A program made the position numbers and the translations under genes. Below, piece after piece: positions 26,101 to 36,008 of a stretch of 64,000 bases of DNA. Location: assembly GCA_037445025.1 (NCBI GenBank), contig JBBILI010000008.1, forward strand, positions 93,672 through 157,671, read 5' to 3'. A model generated the notes under the pieces. It did no database searches, was not told the DNA's origin, and saw nothing but the letters and a program-made list of their open reading frames with translations. Within the stretch, counting starts at the first letter, position 1, and each line of letters starts with the position of its first letter. The DNA is from CAIQQQ01 sp037445025. Its GTDB lineage: Bacteria; Pseudomonadota; Alphaproteobacteria; Acetobacterales; Acetobacteraceae.

Positions 26101-28040
26101 GCCATCCGGATCGGGCACGTTGGCCAGCGCCAGCAGCCGGGTGCGCGCGGTCACGCGCGGCAGGTCGAGCAGCTGGCCGATGTCGCGCTGCAGCTGCACA
26201 TTGGCGTAGAGCTGCCGCATGTCAGCGGTCCGCTGGGCCGGCGGCACACGCGCCAGCAGGGCGGCCGCGGCGTCGGGGTCGGAGGTTTCGTTGGCAAAGG
26301 CGATACCGGCCTTGATCGCGTCGGGCGACGCGTTGCCGGCCACCACCTGCGCCATCACCGCGCGCGCCTGGCCCACCTGCCCCTGTTTGACCAAGGCGCG
26401 GGCATAGTCGAGCCGCAGCCACGGGTTGGACGGATCGGCATCGATCGCCGAGCGCAGCAGGCCCGCCTGCGTGCCCGGATCGGTGATCGACTGCGCCTGC
26501 TCGCGCAGCTGCAGCGCCCGGGCCTGGCCGACCAGCTTGCGATCGCCGCCGGACGCCGCGGCCTGACGCAGCAGCGTCACAGCTTCCTCGTGCCGGCCCT
26601 GCTGTCCGAGAATCCCGGCCAGGCCGACCAGCGCCGGTGCATAGCGCGGATTGCGGGCCAGCGCCTGCCGGTAGCTCTGGGCTGCGGAATCAAGCTTGTT
26701 CTGTCGCGCCTCGGCATCGGCCAGCATCGCCAGCAGCGCGGCGTCGCCGCCGCCGCGGCTGGTCTGGCGCCGGCATAGTTGCCGCTGTTCATCAGCGCCA
26801 CGGCGGGGTTCGGCCGGCCGCCCTCGATCGCCGCCGCCACGCCGTTCAACGCCGGCTGCCAGCGGTTGCGGTTGGCGGGATCGAGCGCGATGGCGCGGTT
26901 GAGCAGCGTGCGCGCCTCGTCGAGCCGCCGCTGGCGCAGCCGCACGATGCCGAGGCCGCCGGTGGCGTCGGCATCGTTCGGGTTGGCGTCGATGGCCGCC
27001 TGGAAGGCGGCGGCGGCGTCGTTCAGCTTGCCGCTGTTGAGCTGGTCGAAGCCCGCGATGCGCTTCGGCGCCGCGGGATCGTTCGGGTCGGGCGGCGGGT
27101 TGCGCGCGGCCTCGAGCTTGGCCTGCACATCGCCGTCGTTGGGATGCACGGTGAGGTAGTCGGTGAGCGGGCCCACCGCGTCCTTGTCGGTCGGCAGCCA
27201 GTTCAGCGCCTGGCGCCAGGCCTGTGTCGCCTGGTCGGCCACGCTGGGGTCACGCGACAGCAGCGCCAGCCGGTTGATCCCGTCGGTGCGCGCGCCGTCG
27301 CGATAGGTGAGGATCTGGGCATAGGCCAGCTGCGCGCGCAGATCCTGCGGGTTCTCGCGCACGGTGCGGGCCAGACCGTCACGCGCCTGCTCCCAGCCGC
27401 CGGCGGTGCCGGCCACGGTCTGGTAGTATTCGACCGCGAGGTTGTCCGGCGGCGGCGCCCCGTGCAGCAAGCGGTTGTAGCGATCGACCGCCTCGGGCAG
27501 CCGCCCCTCGCGGGCCAGCCTGCGGGCCTCGGCCAGCTGGTCCTGGCTGATCGGACCCACCTTGATCGCGTCCTGGATCTTGGCGATCCGCTGATCGTCC
27601 GGCGCGAACTGGCGCAGCCGGCTCAGCGCTGTCTGCGCCGCCTGGGCGTTGCCACGCTCGGCCTGGATCTGCCCGGTCAGCGCCAGCGCATCGGCGTTGC
27701 GCGGGTCAAGCTCCAGCGCGCGGTTGAGGCTGTCCAGCGCCTGATCGTATTTCTGCTGGTTGCGCCAGAAATTGGCACGCTCCAGCAGCACCGAAACCGC
27801 ATCGCCGGCCTGCGGCGTGCCCGCAACAGCCGCAACCGGGGTGGCCGCTGGCGCCGGCAGCGTCGCAGCGGTGACGCGACCGGTCTGCGCGAGCGCCTGG
27901 GTGATCAGAACAGCGCCACCGGCGAAAGGCACCAGCATGGTGGCAGCGACCAGCGATCGGCGCAGCCCGCGCCGCATGGGGGGAGAAGGCGGAGCGTTCG
28001 GTGCGGCGGCACCGTGCTTGGTCTGGTCCTGGCTGGTCAC
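23161..28040 (-). CDS. bcsC: Cellulose synthase subunit C (TPR and outer-membrane barrel), interrupted by a frameshift
   Basis: The N-terminal frame runs from ATG 28040 with a signal peptide (RRGLRRSLVAATMLVPFAGG) and many TPR units (e.g. ALDSLNRALELDPRNADALA). Near 26750-26767 the frame shifts: GNYAGAR continues as DAALLAMLADAEARQNKLDS only in another frame, which then runs to 23161. The 4,880-nt span is one base short of a multiple of three, consistent with one deleted base. After the TPR region comes a proline/tyrosine/alanine-rich linker of about 250 residues (24.5-25.3 kb), then the BcsC C-terminal barrel ending YAKYIFNGTKQ. A repaired protein would be about 1,625 residues, longer than typical AcsC (about 1,300). 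It exports the glucan through the outer membrane. Confidence 0.88.
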
Positions 28041-28050
28041 GGTCGTTTCC

Positions 28051-31000
28051 TCACCGGCCCAAGGGGCGTTGGACGGGGGGTTGGGGCTGGTTCAGGCGGC
28101 CAGAGGCACGTCGGCTCATGGCCCAGTAGAAGGCGAGGCCCAGCAGGATGCAACCGAGCAGCGTCAGCACGATCACGCCATAGGGTGAGTCGCGCAGCAG
28201 CCAGCTCGGATAGATCCAGAACGGCAGGCTGCCCATGGTGTAGGGCGTGGTCACCCGATAGGACGTCACCTGGCCCTGCGAGATCAGCGACAGGTCACCC
28301 TGCATCAACGGCGCCTGATCCGGATCCTTCATGTCGGCCACCGCCGCCTCCAGCGCCTGCGGCGAGCCGGCGAGCAAGGCGACGACGGACCGGCCGCTGG
28401 ACAGCGGGCTCTGTGCCCCCACCATCATGGTGGTGCCGTCGGCCACGCCGGACTGCAGCCCGGTTGCGGCGCGTGCCCGCTCCGCCGCTCCGCGATCGAC
28501 GAACACGCGGCGCAGGCTCTCCAGCGAATCGGGCAGGCGCAGCGAGGCGCGGCTGCCCTGCAGCGTCACCGCCGAACGGCCCAGCAGGTTGTCGATGCCC
28601 TGCAGACGCGACACGGTGCCCATCACCAGCAGGTCCCGCCCCGATGCCGCCCCGACCCCGTCCGGCCGGGTCACCATCATGCGCACCGGCGGATAGCCGG
28701 TGAGCGAGCCGAGCCGGCCCATCATGTTGAGATAGGCGGTCAGCTCGACCGCGCTGGGACGATCCGGCAGCACCACCGCCGTCTCCGAGAAATCGGCCAT
28801 GCGGGTGAACGGGAAGCCCGAGTTCACGAAATACTGCAGGTTCGGCATCTCGGTGAAGCGATAGCCGCGCGACAGATCGATCGTGCTGTCAGGATCGATG
28901 CCCATGCGCAGATCGTCCGGGATCGCGATGCAGTCACCGCGATGGATCGGGCGGGCGTCGAAGAAGAACTGCAGGTCGTTGTAGCCGAACACGTCATAGG
29001 TCGGCACATCGACATGCGCGCTCGGCCGCGGCGTGCCGAAATCGATCAACCGCGAGAACCAGCTGCCGCTGCGCTGCCCGCCGGCCAGCGAGAAGCTGTT
29101 GAGGTAGATGCCGTTGATGCCGACATCGAGGCGCGACGGCGCCACATCGATGATCGGGCCCGGCGGCGAGCGATAGCGCAGATCGAGCGCGAACGGACGG
29201 TCGCGCCAGGTGTAGAAATCGGGCGCGGTGCGAAACGGCGCGTGCAGCAGACCGGTGTAGCCGTAGCTCTGCAGATCCGCCGCATCCACCAGCTCGCCGA
29301 GCTTCACGGGATGGTTGGTGTTGATCCAGTTCGGCGCGTCATAAGGGCTGCGCTCCGGCACCACGGCCGGCTGCACCACCGCGACATCCGAGCCCAGCGC
29401 CCGGCTGCCCAGCACCAGCGAGGTTGCGGCCGTCACCACCTCGTCGCCGCTGCGCCCGGCGATCAGCAGGATCGAGGACAGCGGGTCGTTAGGGTTGGCG
29501 ATCACGCCCACGGTGGGCCCGTTGATCGGCGGCAGATAGGAGGCGCGGTTGGTGTCGTTGGCGACCACCACCATCACCGCGTTGCCGTCGGTCGGCGGCT
29601 CGGCCACCACCGGATAGTTCTCGCCACGGAATGCCGCGAGATTGCCGAACCAGGAGGCGACGATGCCGGCCGCCTTCAGCCCCTCGTTGCTCGGCGTGGC
29701 CGGCAGCACGAAGGGAATGGAGAACAGCGTCTTCTCGCGCTGGTCGAAGAACGGCAGCGGCAGGCGCGACAGGTCGCGCTGCGGCGGCAGCCGCTCCAGG
29801 GTCATCGTCAGCGTCGAGGTGTCGTAGATCGTCGCCCAGATCAGCCCGCTCAGCGGGTCGTTGCACTGCGGCGTGGTGCGGCCGGTGAAGCGGAAGTTGA
29901 GCCGGTTGAGGTCCTGGAAGAACACCGGGCTGACCGGGAAGTCGATCGTGAAGGTCGCCTGGTCCTTGTTGACATTGATGGTGCCGACATACTGCTCGTT
30001 CAGCGTGACGGTGACGTTGCTGAAATCCGGCAGCAGCGCCTGTGAGATGGCGCCGGTCAGCGTCAGCTGCGCGGAAGTGACCACCTCATCGGTGCGGATG
30101 CCGAACTCGACCCCCTGCAGCTCGCTGGTGCCGCGCAGCGACAGCGGCCCCTGCGCGCCGAGCTGGCGCATGTTGTAGACCACCCGGCGCGCGCCGGGGC
30201 GGTTGGCGACGTCGAGCAGGCCCGGCACGGCCGGCGCCGTCGCCCCGCCCGGCGTTCCGGCAGTCGGGGCCGCAGGCCCGGTCGGCAGCGGCACCGGCTG
30301 GGCCGGAAGCGTGCCCACAGCAGCGGCGTTCGCCGGCGGCAGATTGGTCACGGCGGTCGCCGGCAGTGTCGAACTGGTGCCGAACGGCCCCACCGAGCCG
30401 ACCGGCTGGGCGATCGGCCGCACCACCGTCGTCCCCGGCGCCAGCACCGAGGACGGTGCGACGGGCAGTCCGGGCTGTGACGTGACCGCGCGGTTGTTCT
30501 GCACCGACGGCACGGCCCGGGTTGGGCCGGACTGGCTGTGCGCCGCATGCGGGGCCAGCAGCACCAGAAGGGCGATAGCCGAGGCGGTCCCGGCCGCCAC
30601 CGCCGTGCGCCGTCCGGCGAGGCGCGCGCCGTCCGGCCCGCCGCCGATCGGCGTGCCGCCGGAGCCCTGCGGCGCCGGCCGCGCCGCCTGCTCGTCACGC
30701 GGACGGAACAGACCACGGATGGAGACCAACACGCGCCACAGGCTTGCCAGCGGACGATCGACGGGGAACGCCGCCCAGTCGGTCCAGGCATCGGCGCGGC
30801 CGAACACCGCCTGCACCACGCGTGCCTCTTCCTCGATCGTCGTCGGCTGCCAGCGGACCTGCATGAATTGCGCCTCCCAGCGCAGCACCCGGGCCGGCAC
30901 CAGCAGCGGCGCGTCACCAAGCTCGAACTCGATATCGATATCAGAATTGTCGGGCAATCCTTCCGGCCGCTCGGCCGAAAGCGAGCTGCCGCCCTGCGAA

Positions 31001-32805
31001 AGGTCGCGCGTCATGGCCGGCACCACCCGCCCGTCGGGCAGATGCAGCGCCACCGGCACCGCCGCCGCGATGCGGGCGCGCGAGCGCATCTGCCGCGTCT
31101 CGCGCCCCACCGCCAGCGCCGCCAGCACCACCACCAGGCTCAGCCCCGCCCAGATCGTGTTCAGCAGCAGCGCCTGATACACCAGCGTCTCGTTCTTGAA
31201 GAACGCCAGGCTGATCACGCCGCGGATGACGCCGGCGAACACCAGCAGCGCCAGGATCAGGTTGGGATACACGGCGCCGAGGTCGAAGAACCCGTTCTCC
31301 AGCAGCCCGCCCTTGGCGGTCACGTTGAACTTGCCGCGGCGCGGCGAGATCAGCGTCGACAGCGTCACCCGCACCAGGAACAACGCCAGCACCGTCTCGT
31401 AAATCTCCGACCAGAACGAGTGGCGCCAGTTGCGCTGCAGCCGCGAGTTGGTGGCGACGGAGTGAAAGATATGCGGCAGCGCGTAGGCGGTGATGGCCAG
31501 CGGCGAGGCGGCGATGATGTTCTGCCCGGCCAGCAGATAGGCCAGCGGCGCGGTGAGGAACACCACCCGCGGCAGCGCGAAGAAGAAATGCCCCATCGCC
31601 TGCAGATAGCAGATCCGCTGCCCCCAGGTCAGGCCCGGGCCGAACAGCGGATTGTCGATGCGAAAGATCTGGATCATGCCGCGCGCCCAGCGCACCCGCT
31701 GGCCGATATGCAGCGCCAGGCGCTCGGTGGCGAGGCCGGCTGCCAGCGGCGTCTTCAGATAGGCACTCTGCCACCCGCGCCGGTGCATCTTGAGCATGGT
31801 GTGGGCATCTTCGGTCACCGTCTCGACGGCGAACCCGCCGATCGATTCCAGCGCCGAGCGGCGCAGCACCGCGCACGAGCCGCAGAAGAAGCAGGCATTC
31901 CAGTAATCGTTGCCGTCCTGGATCAACCCGTAGAACATGTTGCCCTCCGACGGCACGCGGGTGCCGGCGGCCAGGTTGCGCTGGAACGGATCGGGCGAAT
32001 AGAAATGGTGTGGCGTCTGCACCAGGGCGAGCCCGGGCTGGTCGACCATCCAGCCCATGGTCAGCTGCAGGAAGGCGCGCGTGGGGATATGGTCGCAGTC
32101 GAACACGGCAATGAACTCGCCGTCGGTCTGCGTCAGCGCGTTGTTGAGGTTGCCGGCCTTGGCATGGGTGTTGTTGCTGCGGGTGATGTAGCCCACGCCG
32201 CAGGCATCGGCGAACTGGCGGAACTCCTCGCGGCGGCCGTCATCGAGCAGCCAGATCTTCATCTTGTCGCGCGGCCAGTCCATCGCCATCGCGGCCAGCA
32301 CGGTCGCGCGCACCACGCTCATAGGCTCGTTGTAGGTAGGGATGTAGACGTCCACCGCAGGCCAGGTCGTGGTGTCGTCCGGCAGTGCAACGGGCTTGCG
32401 GTCCAGCGGCCACACCGTCTGCACATAGCCGAGCACCAGGGTGATGATGGCGTAGATCTCGGCGAACACCAGGCCGGTGCCGAGCACGACCTCGACCGGG
32501 CCCGGAAAGTCGAGCGTCTCGGTCAGGCGCCAGTAGATGTAGCGCAGCGACACCGACAGCGAGAGCGTCACCAGGAACAGCGTGACCGGCTTGCCCGGGA
32601 AACGGTTGACGATGAGGAACACGATGGCGGCGAACACCGCGAAGATCGACTGCTCGCGCGGCGCCAGCGGCACCGTGGCGACGGCGATGATGATCCCCGC
32701 CCCCAGCAAGGCCACCAGCCAGCCCGCCAGGCGGTCCCCGATCGGACTTGACTGCCGCGGCGGCACCGGACGCGCATCGACGGGGGCGGAGATGGTGCTG
32801 CTCAT
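28051..32805 (-). CDS. bcsAB: Cellulose synthase, fused catalytic BcsA and regulatory BcsB subunits
   Basis: 1,584 residues. The BcsA part has N-terminal membrane helices and a GT2 domain with DVYIPTYNE, LLDDGRREEF (Asp 188-189), FDCDH (236-238), VTEDAH (TED 331-333) and QRVRW (369-373), then more helices and a PilZ domain with RSRAR and TRDLSQGG (c-di-GMP binding RxxxR and DxSxxG). A hydrophobic segment near residue 730-750 (ASAIALLVLLAPHAAHS) is followed by the periplasmic BcsB part, ending in a membrane anchor (GVIVLTLLGCILLGLAFYW). It polymerises UDP-glucose into beta-1,4-glucan and translocates it, activated by c-di-GMP. Fused AcsAB is known from acetic acid bacteria. Confidence 0.95.
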   Translation of the reverse strand: MSSTISAPVDARPVPPRQSSPIGDRLAGWLVALLGAGIIIAVATVPLAPREQSIFAVFAAIVFLIVNRFPGKPVTLFLVTLSLSVSLRYIYWRLTETLDFPGPVEVVLGTGLVFAEIYAIITLVLGYVQTVWPLDRKPVALPDDTTTWPAVDVYIPTYNEPMSVVRATVLAAMAMDWPRDKMKIWLLDDGRREEFRQFADACGVGYITRSNNTHAKAGNLNNALTQTDGEFIAVFDCDHIPTRAFLQLTMGWMVDQPGLALVQTPHHFYSPDPFQRNLAAGTRVPSEGNMFYGLIQDGNDYWNACFFCGSCAVLRRSALESIGGFAVETVTEDAHTMLKMHRRGWQSAYLKTPLAAGLATERLALHIGQRVRWARGMIQIFRIDNPLFGPGLTWGQRICYLQAMGHFFFALPRVVFLTAPLAYLLAGQNIIAASPLAITAYALPHIFHSVATNSRLQRNWRHSFWSEIYETVLALFLVRVTLSTLISPRRGKFNVTAKGGLLENGFFDLGAVYPNLILALLVFAGVIRGVISLAFFKNETLVYQALLLNTIWAGLSLVVVLAALAVGRETRQMRSRARIAAAVPVALHLPDGRVVPAMTRDLSQGGSSLSAERPEGLPDNSDIDIEFELGDAPLLVPARVLRWEAQFMQVRWQPTTIEEEARVVQAVFGRADAWTDWAAFPVDRPLASLWRVLVSIRGLFRPRDEQAARPAPQGSGGTPIGGGPDGARLAGRRTAVAAGTASAIALLVLLAPHAAHSQSGPTRAVPSVQNNRAVTSQPGLPVAPSSVLAPGTTVVRPIAQPVGSVGPFGTSSTLPATAVTNLPPANAAAVGTLPAQPVPLPTGPAAPTAGTPGGATAPAVPGLLDVANRPGARRVVYNMRQLGAQGPLSLRGTSELQGVEFGIRTDEVVTSAQLTLTGAISQALLPDFSNVTVTLNEQYVGTINVNKDQATFTIDFPVSPVFFQDLNRLNFRFTGRTTPQCNDPLSGLIWATIYDTSTLTMTLERLPPQRDLSRLPLPFFDQREKTLFSIPFVLPATPSNEGLKAAGIVASWFGNLAAFRGENYPVVAEPPTDGNAVMVVVANDTNRASYLPPINGPTVGVIANPNDPLSSILLIAGRSGDEVVTAATSLVLGSRALGSDVAVVQPAVVPERSPYDAPNWINTNHPVKLGELVDAADLQSYGYTGLLHAPFRTAPDFYTWRDRPFALDLRYRSPPGPIIDVAPSRLDVGINGIYLNSFSLAGGQRSGSWFSRLIDFGTPRPSAHVDVPTYDVFGYNDLQFFFDARPIHRGDCIAIPDDLRMGIDPDSTIDLSRGYRFTEMPNLQYFVNSGFPFTRMADFSETAVVLPDRPSAVELTAYLNMMGRLGSLTGYPPVRMMVTRPDGVGAASGRDLLVMGTVSRLQGIDNLLGRSAVTLQGSRASLRLPDSLESLRRVFVDRGAAERARAATGLQSGVADGTTMMVGAQSPLSSGRSVVALLAGSPQALEAAVADMKDPDQAPLMQGDLSLISQGQVTSYRVTTPYTMGSLPFWIYPSWLLRDSPYGVIVLTLLGCILLGLAFYWAMSRRASGRLNQPQPPVQRPLGR

Positions 32806-33680
32806 CGGCGAGGATCCTGGGCAACGTGGGGTCGGTTCGGCGCGGGTGCGCCGGAAAAGACAGGCAAGGCGGCGAAGGCGGGCAACACCGCGGCGGGATG
32901 CGGACGTGCGCTGCGGCTGATGTCGAAAGCGATGTGCAAGATGCTTGCCGCAAGCTGGACGATATCCTCGGCGGCCCCGCAGTGCGGCGCCATGTCGGTC
33001 ACCATGCGCTGCGCGGCGGCGGCTTCCGGCACCGTGTCGTCATGGCGGACCACGCCGATCACGCGCTGGTCGAGATGGGCCAGCATGCCGTCGCCGATCG
33101 CGCGGGACAGCTTGCCCGGCATGTCCCACTGGTTGATGACGAAGCACAGCCGCTCGGCCGGCAGGCTGCCGGCGAAACGCCCGCCGAGCACCCCGGGCAG
33201 CTGGGCGGCATGGGCCGGCACCGGCAGCAGCGGCAGCACCACCAGATCGACGAACGGCAGCAGCGCCGAGAACGCCGCCGTGGCGCCGGACGGCAGATCC
33301 GCCAGGATGATCACCCCGGAATGGCTCAGCATGTCGCGCAGGGCCGCGCCGATCATATCGCTCCGCTCGGCAAGGCTGGTGGCCACGCTGACCGCGCCGT
33401 CGAGACCCACCTGGCCGAACGGCAGGAACGACACACCCGACGGGCTCGCCCGCAGCGCCGCCCGCCAGGCGGTGGTCGGGTCGGACGCGAAGCGCAGGGT
33501 TGCGAGGAAGCCGAACGCGTCGCGCAGATCCATGCCGAAATGGGTGCCCAGGGCATTCTGCGAATCGAGATCGATGGCAATCACCCGCTGGCCCGTGCAC
33601 GCGAGTTCGCGCGCCACATTGGCAACAAGTGTGGTGCGACCGACGCCACCCACAGGAGATGCGAAACAAATCAAGGGCAT
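32802..33680 (-). CDS. bcsQ: BcsQ/YhjQ-like ParA-family cellulose biosynthesis protein
   Basis: 292 residues from ATG 33680 (MPLICFASPVGGVGRTTL); longer frames start further upstream. The P-loop is degenerate: GGVGRTT has Arg in place of the Walker A Lys, and the signature Lys is absent. BcsQ proteins are known to deviate here. IAIDLDSQNALGTHFG and ILADLPSG are the switch-like Asp motifs. In enterobacteria BcsQ localises the synthase to a pole. The stop overlaps the bcsAB start (ATGA, 32802-32805), so the two are translationally coupled. Confidence 0.85.
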   Translation of the reverse strand: MPLICFASPVGGVGRTTLVANVARELACTGQRVIAIDLDSQNALGTHFGMDLRDAFGFLATLRFASDPTTAWRAALRASPSGVSFLPFGQVGLDGAVSVATSLAERSDMIGAALRDMLSHSGVIILADLPSGATAAFSALLPFVDLVVLPLLPVPAHAAQLPGVLGGRFAGSLPAERLCFVINQWDMPGKLSRAIGDGMLAHLDQRVIGVVRHDDTVPEAAAAQRMVTDMAPHCGAAEDIVQLAASILHIAFDISRSARPHPAAVLPAFAALPVFSGAPAPNRPHVAQDPRR

Positions 33681-33820
33681 CGGCGAAGACTCGACCTTTC
33701 CTGCTGCTGCATCAATCGGCGGGGCTACCCTTTGTTCGGCACATGTCAACATGATCGGTGCGGCAAGGGATCGGTTCATCCCGATCCCTGCATACAGGCA
33801 CTTTCCGCAACTGCGAAGGG

Positions 33821-34549
33821 TTAGATGCGGCGGAACAGCGCCGGCGCCGATGACGCGGCTGGCGGTTCCGGTGGCGGAGGCGGCGGGGCCGCGCTCTCGG
33901 TCCGGCCCGAGAGCATCCGAAACATCTCGTTGAGAGAACGCTGGTCCTGCTGCGGGTCCGAACCGGGCGGCACGGCCGCGGCGGCCGGCACGGCCGCGGG
34001 GTGCGGGGCCGCGGTGGGGGCGGGGCTGCGCAGCGCGTTCATGCCCAGCCAGGCGCTGCCCGGCATCATCGTGCTCGGCGAAGGCGGCGGCGGGGCAGGC
34101 TGCGGACGCGGCGCCACCGGCACCGCCGATCCCGGCAGCGAAGCCGCCAGCAGCGGATAGAGCGGCGTCTGCGGCGGCGGCGCTTCGGGGCTGAAGCTGT
34201 TGCGCGGTTCGGGGGCCGCCACGGGAACCGGTGCAGCGACCGGCACCGGCATCGGCATCGGCATCGGCATCACCACCGGCTCGGGCGGGCGCATCGGCGG
34301 CGGCAAAGGGGCTGTCGCTGGAACGTCAAGCGCCTCGTCATAGGCCTCGAACGATTCGGATGGCAAAGGCCGGGAGGCAACCGGCTCCGGCGCACGCGTG
34401 GTGAACCGCGCCAGCATCACCTGCTCGGCCTCGGGTGCCACATACGTCACGCGCGGGCGCACCACGAATGGACCGAAGCTGTGATATTCGATCGGGCCGC
34501 ACCCGAAGGACGCAAGCGCTCGGACGACGTCGAGGTTCTTTTCGCTCAC
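33821..34549 (-). CDS. Proline-rich CcpAx/BcsO-like cellulose biosynthesis accessory protein
   Basis: 242 residues. The N-terminus VVRALASFGCGPIEYHSFGP resembles the short FG...Y..F motif of BcsR/BcsP/CcpAx-type proteins. The middle is low complexity, rich in Pro/Ala/Val (PMPMPMPVPVAAPVPVAAP) and encoded partly by four tandem GGCATC hexamers (34248-34271). The C-terminus has SLNEMFRMLSG and ends APALFRRI, like the FxxL and LFRR motifs of BcsO/BcsP. In Komagataeibacter CcpAx sits between the endoglucanase and bcsA genes, as here, and interacts with BcsD. Assignment rests mainly on position and short motifs. Confidence 0.65.
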   Translation of the reverse strand: MSEKNLDVVRALASFGCGPIEYHSFGPFVVRPRVTYVAPEAEQVMLARFTTRAPEPVASRPLPSESFEAYDEALDVPATAPLPPPMRPPEPVVMPMPMPMPVPVAAPVPVAAPEPRNSFSPEAPPPQTPLYPLLAASLPGSAVPVAPRPQPAPPPPSPSTMMPGSAWLGMNALRSPAPTAAPHPAAVPAAAAVPPGSDPQQDQRSLNEMFRMLSGRTESAAPPPPPPEPPAASSAPALFRRI

Positions 34550-34577
34550 GCTCCACTCCGGTCAGATCACAGTTACG

Positions 34578-35726
34578 TCATACCACGGCTCCTTCGAGCC
34601 ATGCCAGCCGCGACAGCAGGATTAATGCCCCGGAGTAGTAGTCCGGGGAAGCGCCGACCGGGGGAAATCGCATCTCCGGCGACGCTTTCGCCGCCCCCTG
34701 TGCCGCATGCGCCGCAATGCCGGCCACCGCCGCCATGCCCGAAGGCGCCGCATACCCGGCTGTGGCGCAGGTCTGCAGGTCCACCCAGGCCGGCCGGTTC
34801 GGGCAACGCGCCCAATAGGCGGCAAAGGATTGCACCGCCGGCGCCGTGCCCCGCCCCGACCAGGCCAGAAACAGCGGCACCCGGATCGCGTCATACGAGA
34901 ACCGCGCCGGCCAGTTCGGGTGCGGCCGCAACGCCCCGGTGTCGTGGCCCACCAGCAGCCAGTCCGGCGGCAGCTGCCACCGCCCGAATCGCCCCTGGTC
35001 CAGCAGCGCCAGCCCGTCGGCCGACAGCTTCTCCCACACCGGCGACGGGTGAAGCGCCGCCAACTCGCCGAACAGCGGCCACGTGTAATAGGAAGGATTC
35101 ACGGTCAGCCCCTCGGCATGCTCGAAGCCGTGCACCCCCGGCAGCAGCACCACCCGCTCGCCCGCCTGGCGCACCAGCATCTGCAGCACATCCACGGCGA
35201 TGGCGTTCGCCGCCCGCGCATGATCGGGACGTGACCAGCGCCGCGCCGCCAGGCTGAGACTCGCCGCGATGAACAGGTCCGCGTCCGTCGCGTTGTTGCG
35301 ATCCGGCACATGCTCGGCCGCCTGCGGCAGCCAGCGCCAGGCGTGCAGCGCATCACCGCCGCGGGCGAGATGGGTCGTGGTCCAGTGCAGAATCTGGTCG
35401 AACGCCTCCTGGTCGTCGCAGGCCTGCGCGAAGAACAGCCCGTAGCCCTGCCCTTCGCTGTGCGACACCCCGCCATTGCCGGTGTCGATCACCCGGCCTT
35501 CCGGCGTGACGAAGCGCCGCTTGAAGCTGCCCCATTCCGCGCGATCCAGCGCGCCCGCCGTGCGCAACGGCGGCGGCACCGGCGGCGGCACGGGCTGAGG
35601 CGACGGCAGGGGCGGCGGCTGCGTCATGGACACATCCTCCGCGTGAACCCAGCCCTTGCCCAGGCAGGTCGCAGCAACAGCGGTTCCAGCCGCCAGCGCG
35701 GTCCGCCGGGTGAGGCGGCGCAGCAT
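34578..35726 (-). CDS. bcsZ: Glycoside hydrolase family 8 endoglucanase (BcsZ/CMCax)
   Basis: 382 residues from ATG 35726, giving a Tat-like signal RRLTRRTALAAGTAVAAT. Alternative in-frame starts at 35750 or 35813 would extend it by 8-29 residues; an AGGAG near 35750 leaves the choice open. A Pro-rich stretch (PPLPSPQPVPPPVPPP) leads into the catalytic domain. SHSEGQGYG holds the general acid Glu and NNATDADLFIA the conserved Asp. BcsZ trims glucan chains in the periplasm and is needed for normal cellulose yield. First gene of the bcs operon, divergent from cobF. Confidence 0.93.
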   Translation of the reverse strand: MLRRLTRRTALAAGTAVAATCLGKGWVHAEDVSMTQPPPLPSPQPVPPPVPPPLRTAGALDRAEWGSFKRRFVTPEGRVIDTGNGGVSHSEGQGYGLFFAQACDDQEAFDQILHWTTTHLARGGDALHAWRWLPQAAEHVPDRNNATDADLFIAASLSLAARRWSRPDHARAANAIAVDVLQMLVRQAGERVVLLPGVHGFEHAEGLTVNPSYYTWPLFGELAALHPSPVWEKLSADGLALLDQGRFGRWQLPPDWLLVGHDTGALRPHPNWPARFSYDAIRVPLFLAWSGRGTAPAVQSFAAYWARCPNRPAWVDLQTCATAGYAAPSGMAAVAGIAAHAAQGAAKASPEMRFPPVGASPDYYSGALILLSRLAWLEGAVV

Positions 35727-36008
35727 CGGGATATTGGACAGGGCACACACTCCTGGTGCCGCTCCCGCGCCGCGCAACACGGTCCGGCCAGGAGGGAACT
35801 CGGGCACGGTCATCTTGACCCGTGAGAACGTGCGGATTTTGGTGTCTAATGGTTAAGCCACAGTTTCCAAAATTTGCGACGCATCTCTTTAAATGAGACT
35901 TTATGTCGGGCCATGAGAGATTGCACCCCAAGGAACCTCCACGATGCGCCGACTCCGGCTCACCCCGACATCCCTGATCACCGCCACGAGACGCGTTATG
36001 AACACACT

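Noticed and set aside
30538..32751. 737-residue plus-strand frame opposite bcsAB
   Set aside because: Antisense shadow without recognisable motifs.
28051..32805. Possibility that the BcsA-BcsB fusion is an assembly artefact
   Set aside because: Frame is continuous through a sensible linker and membrane segment, and fused AcsAB is established in acetic acid bacteria.
35814..36008. B12 riboswitch upstream of cobF
   Set aside because: No B12-box-like sequence was found in the gap.
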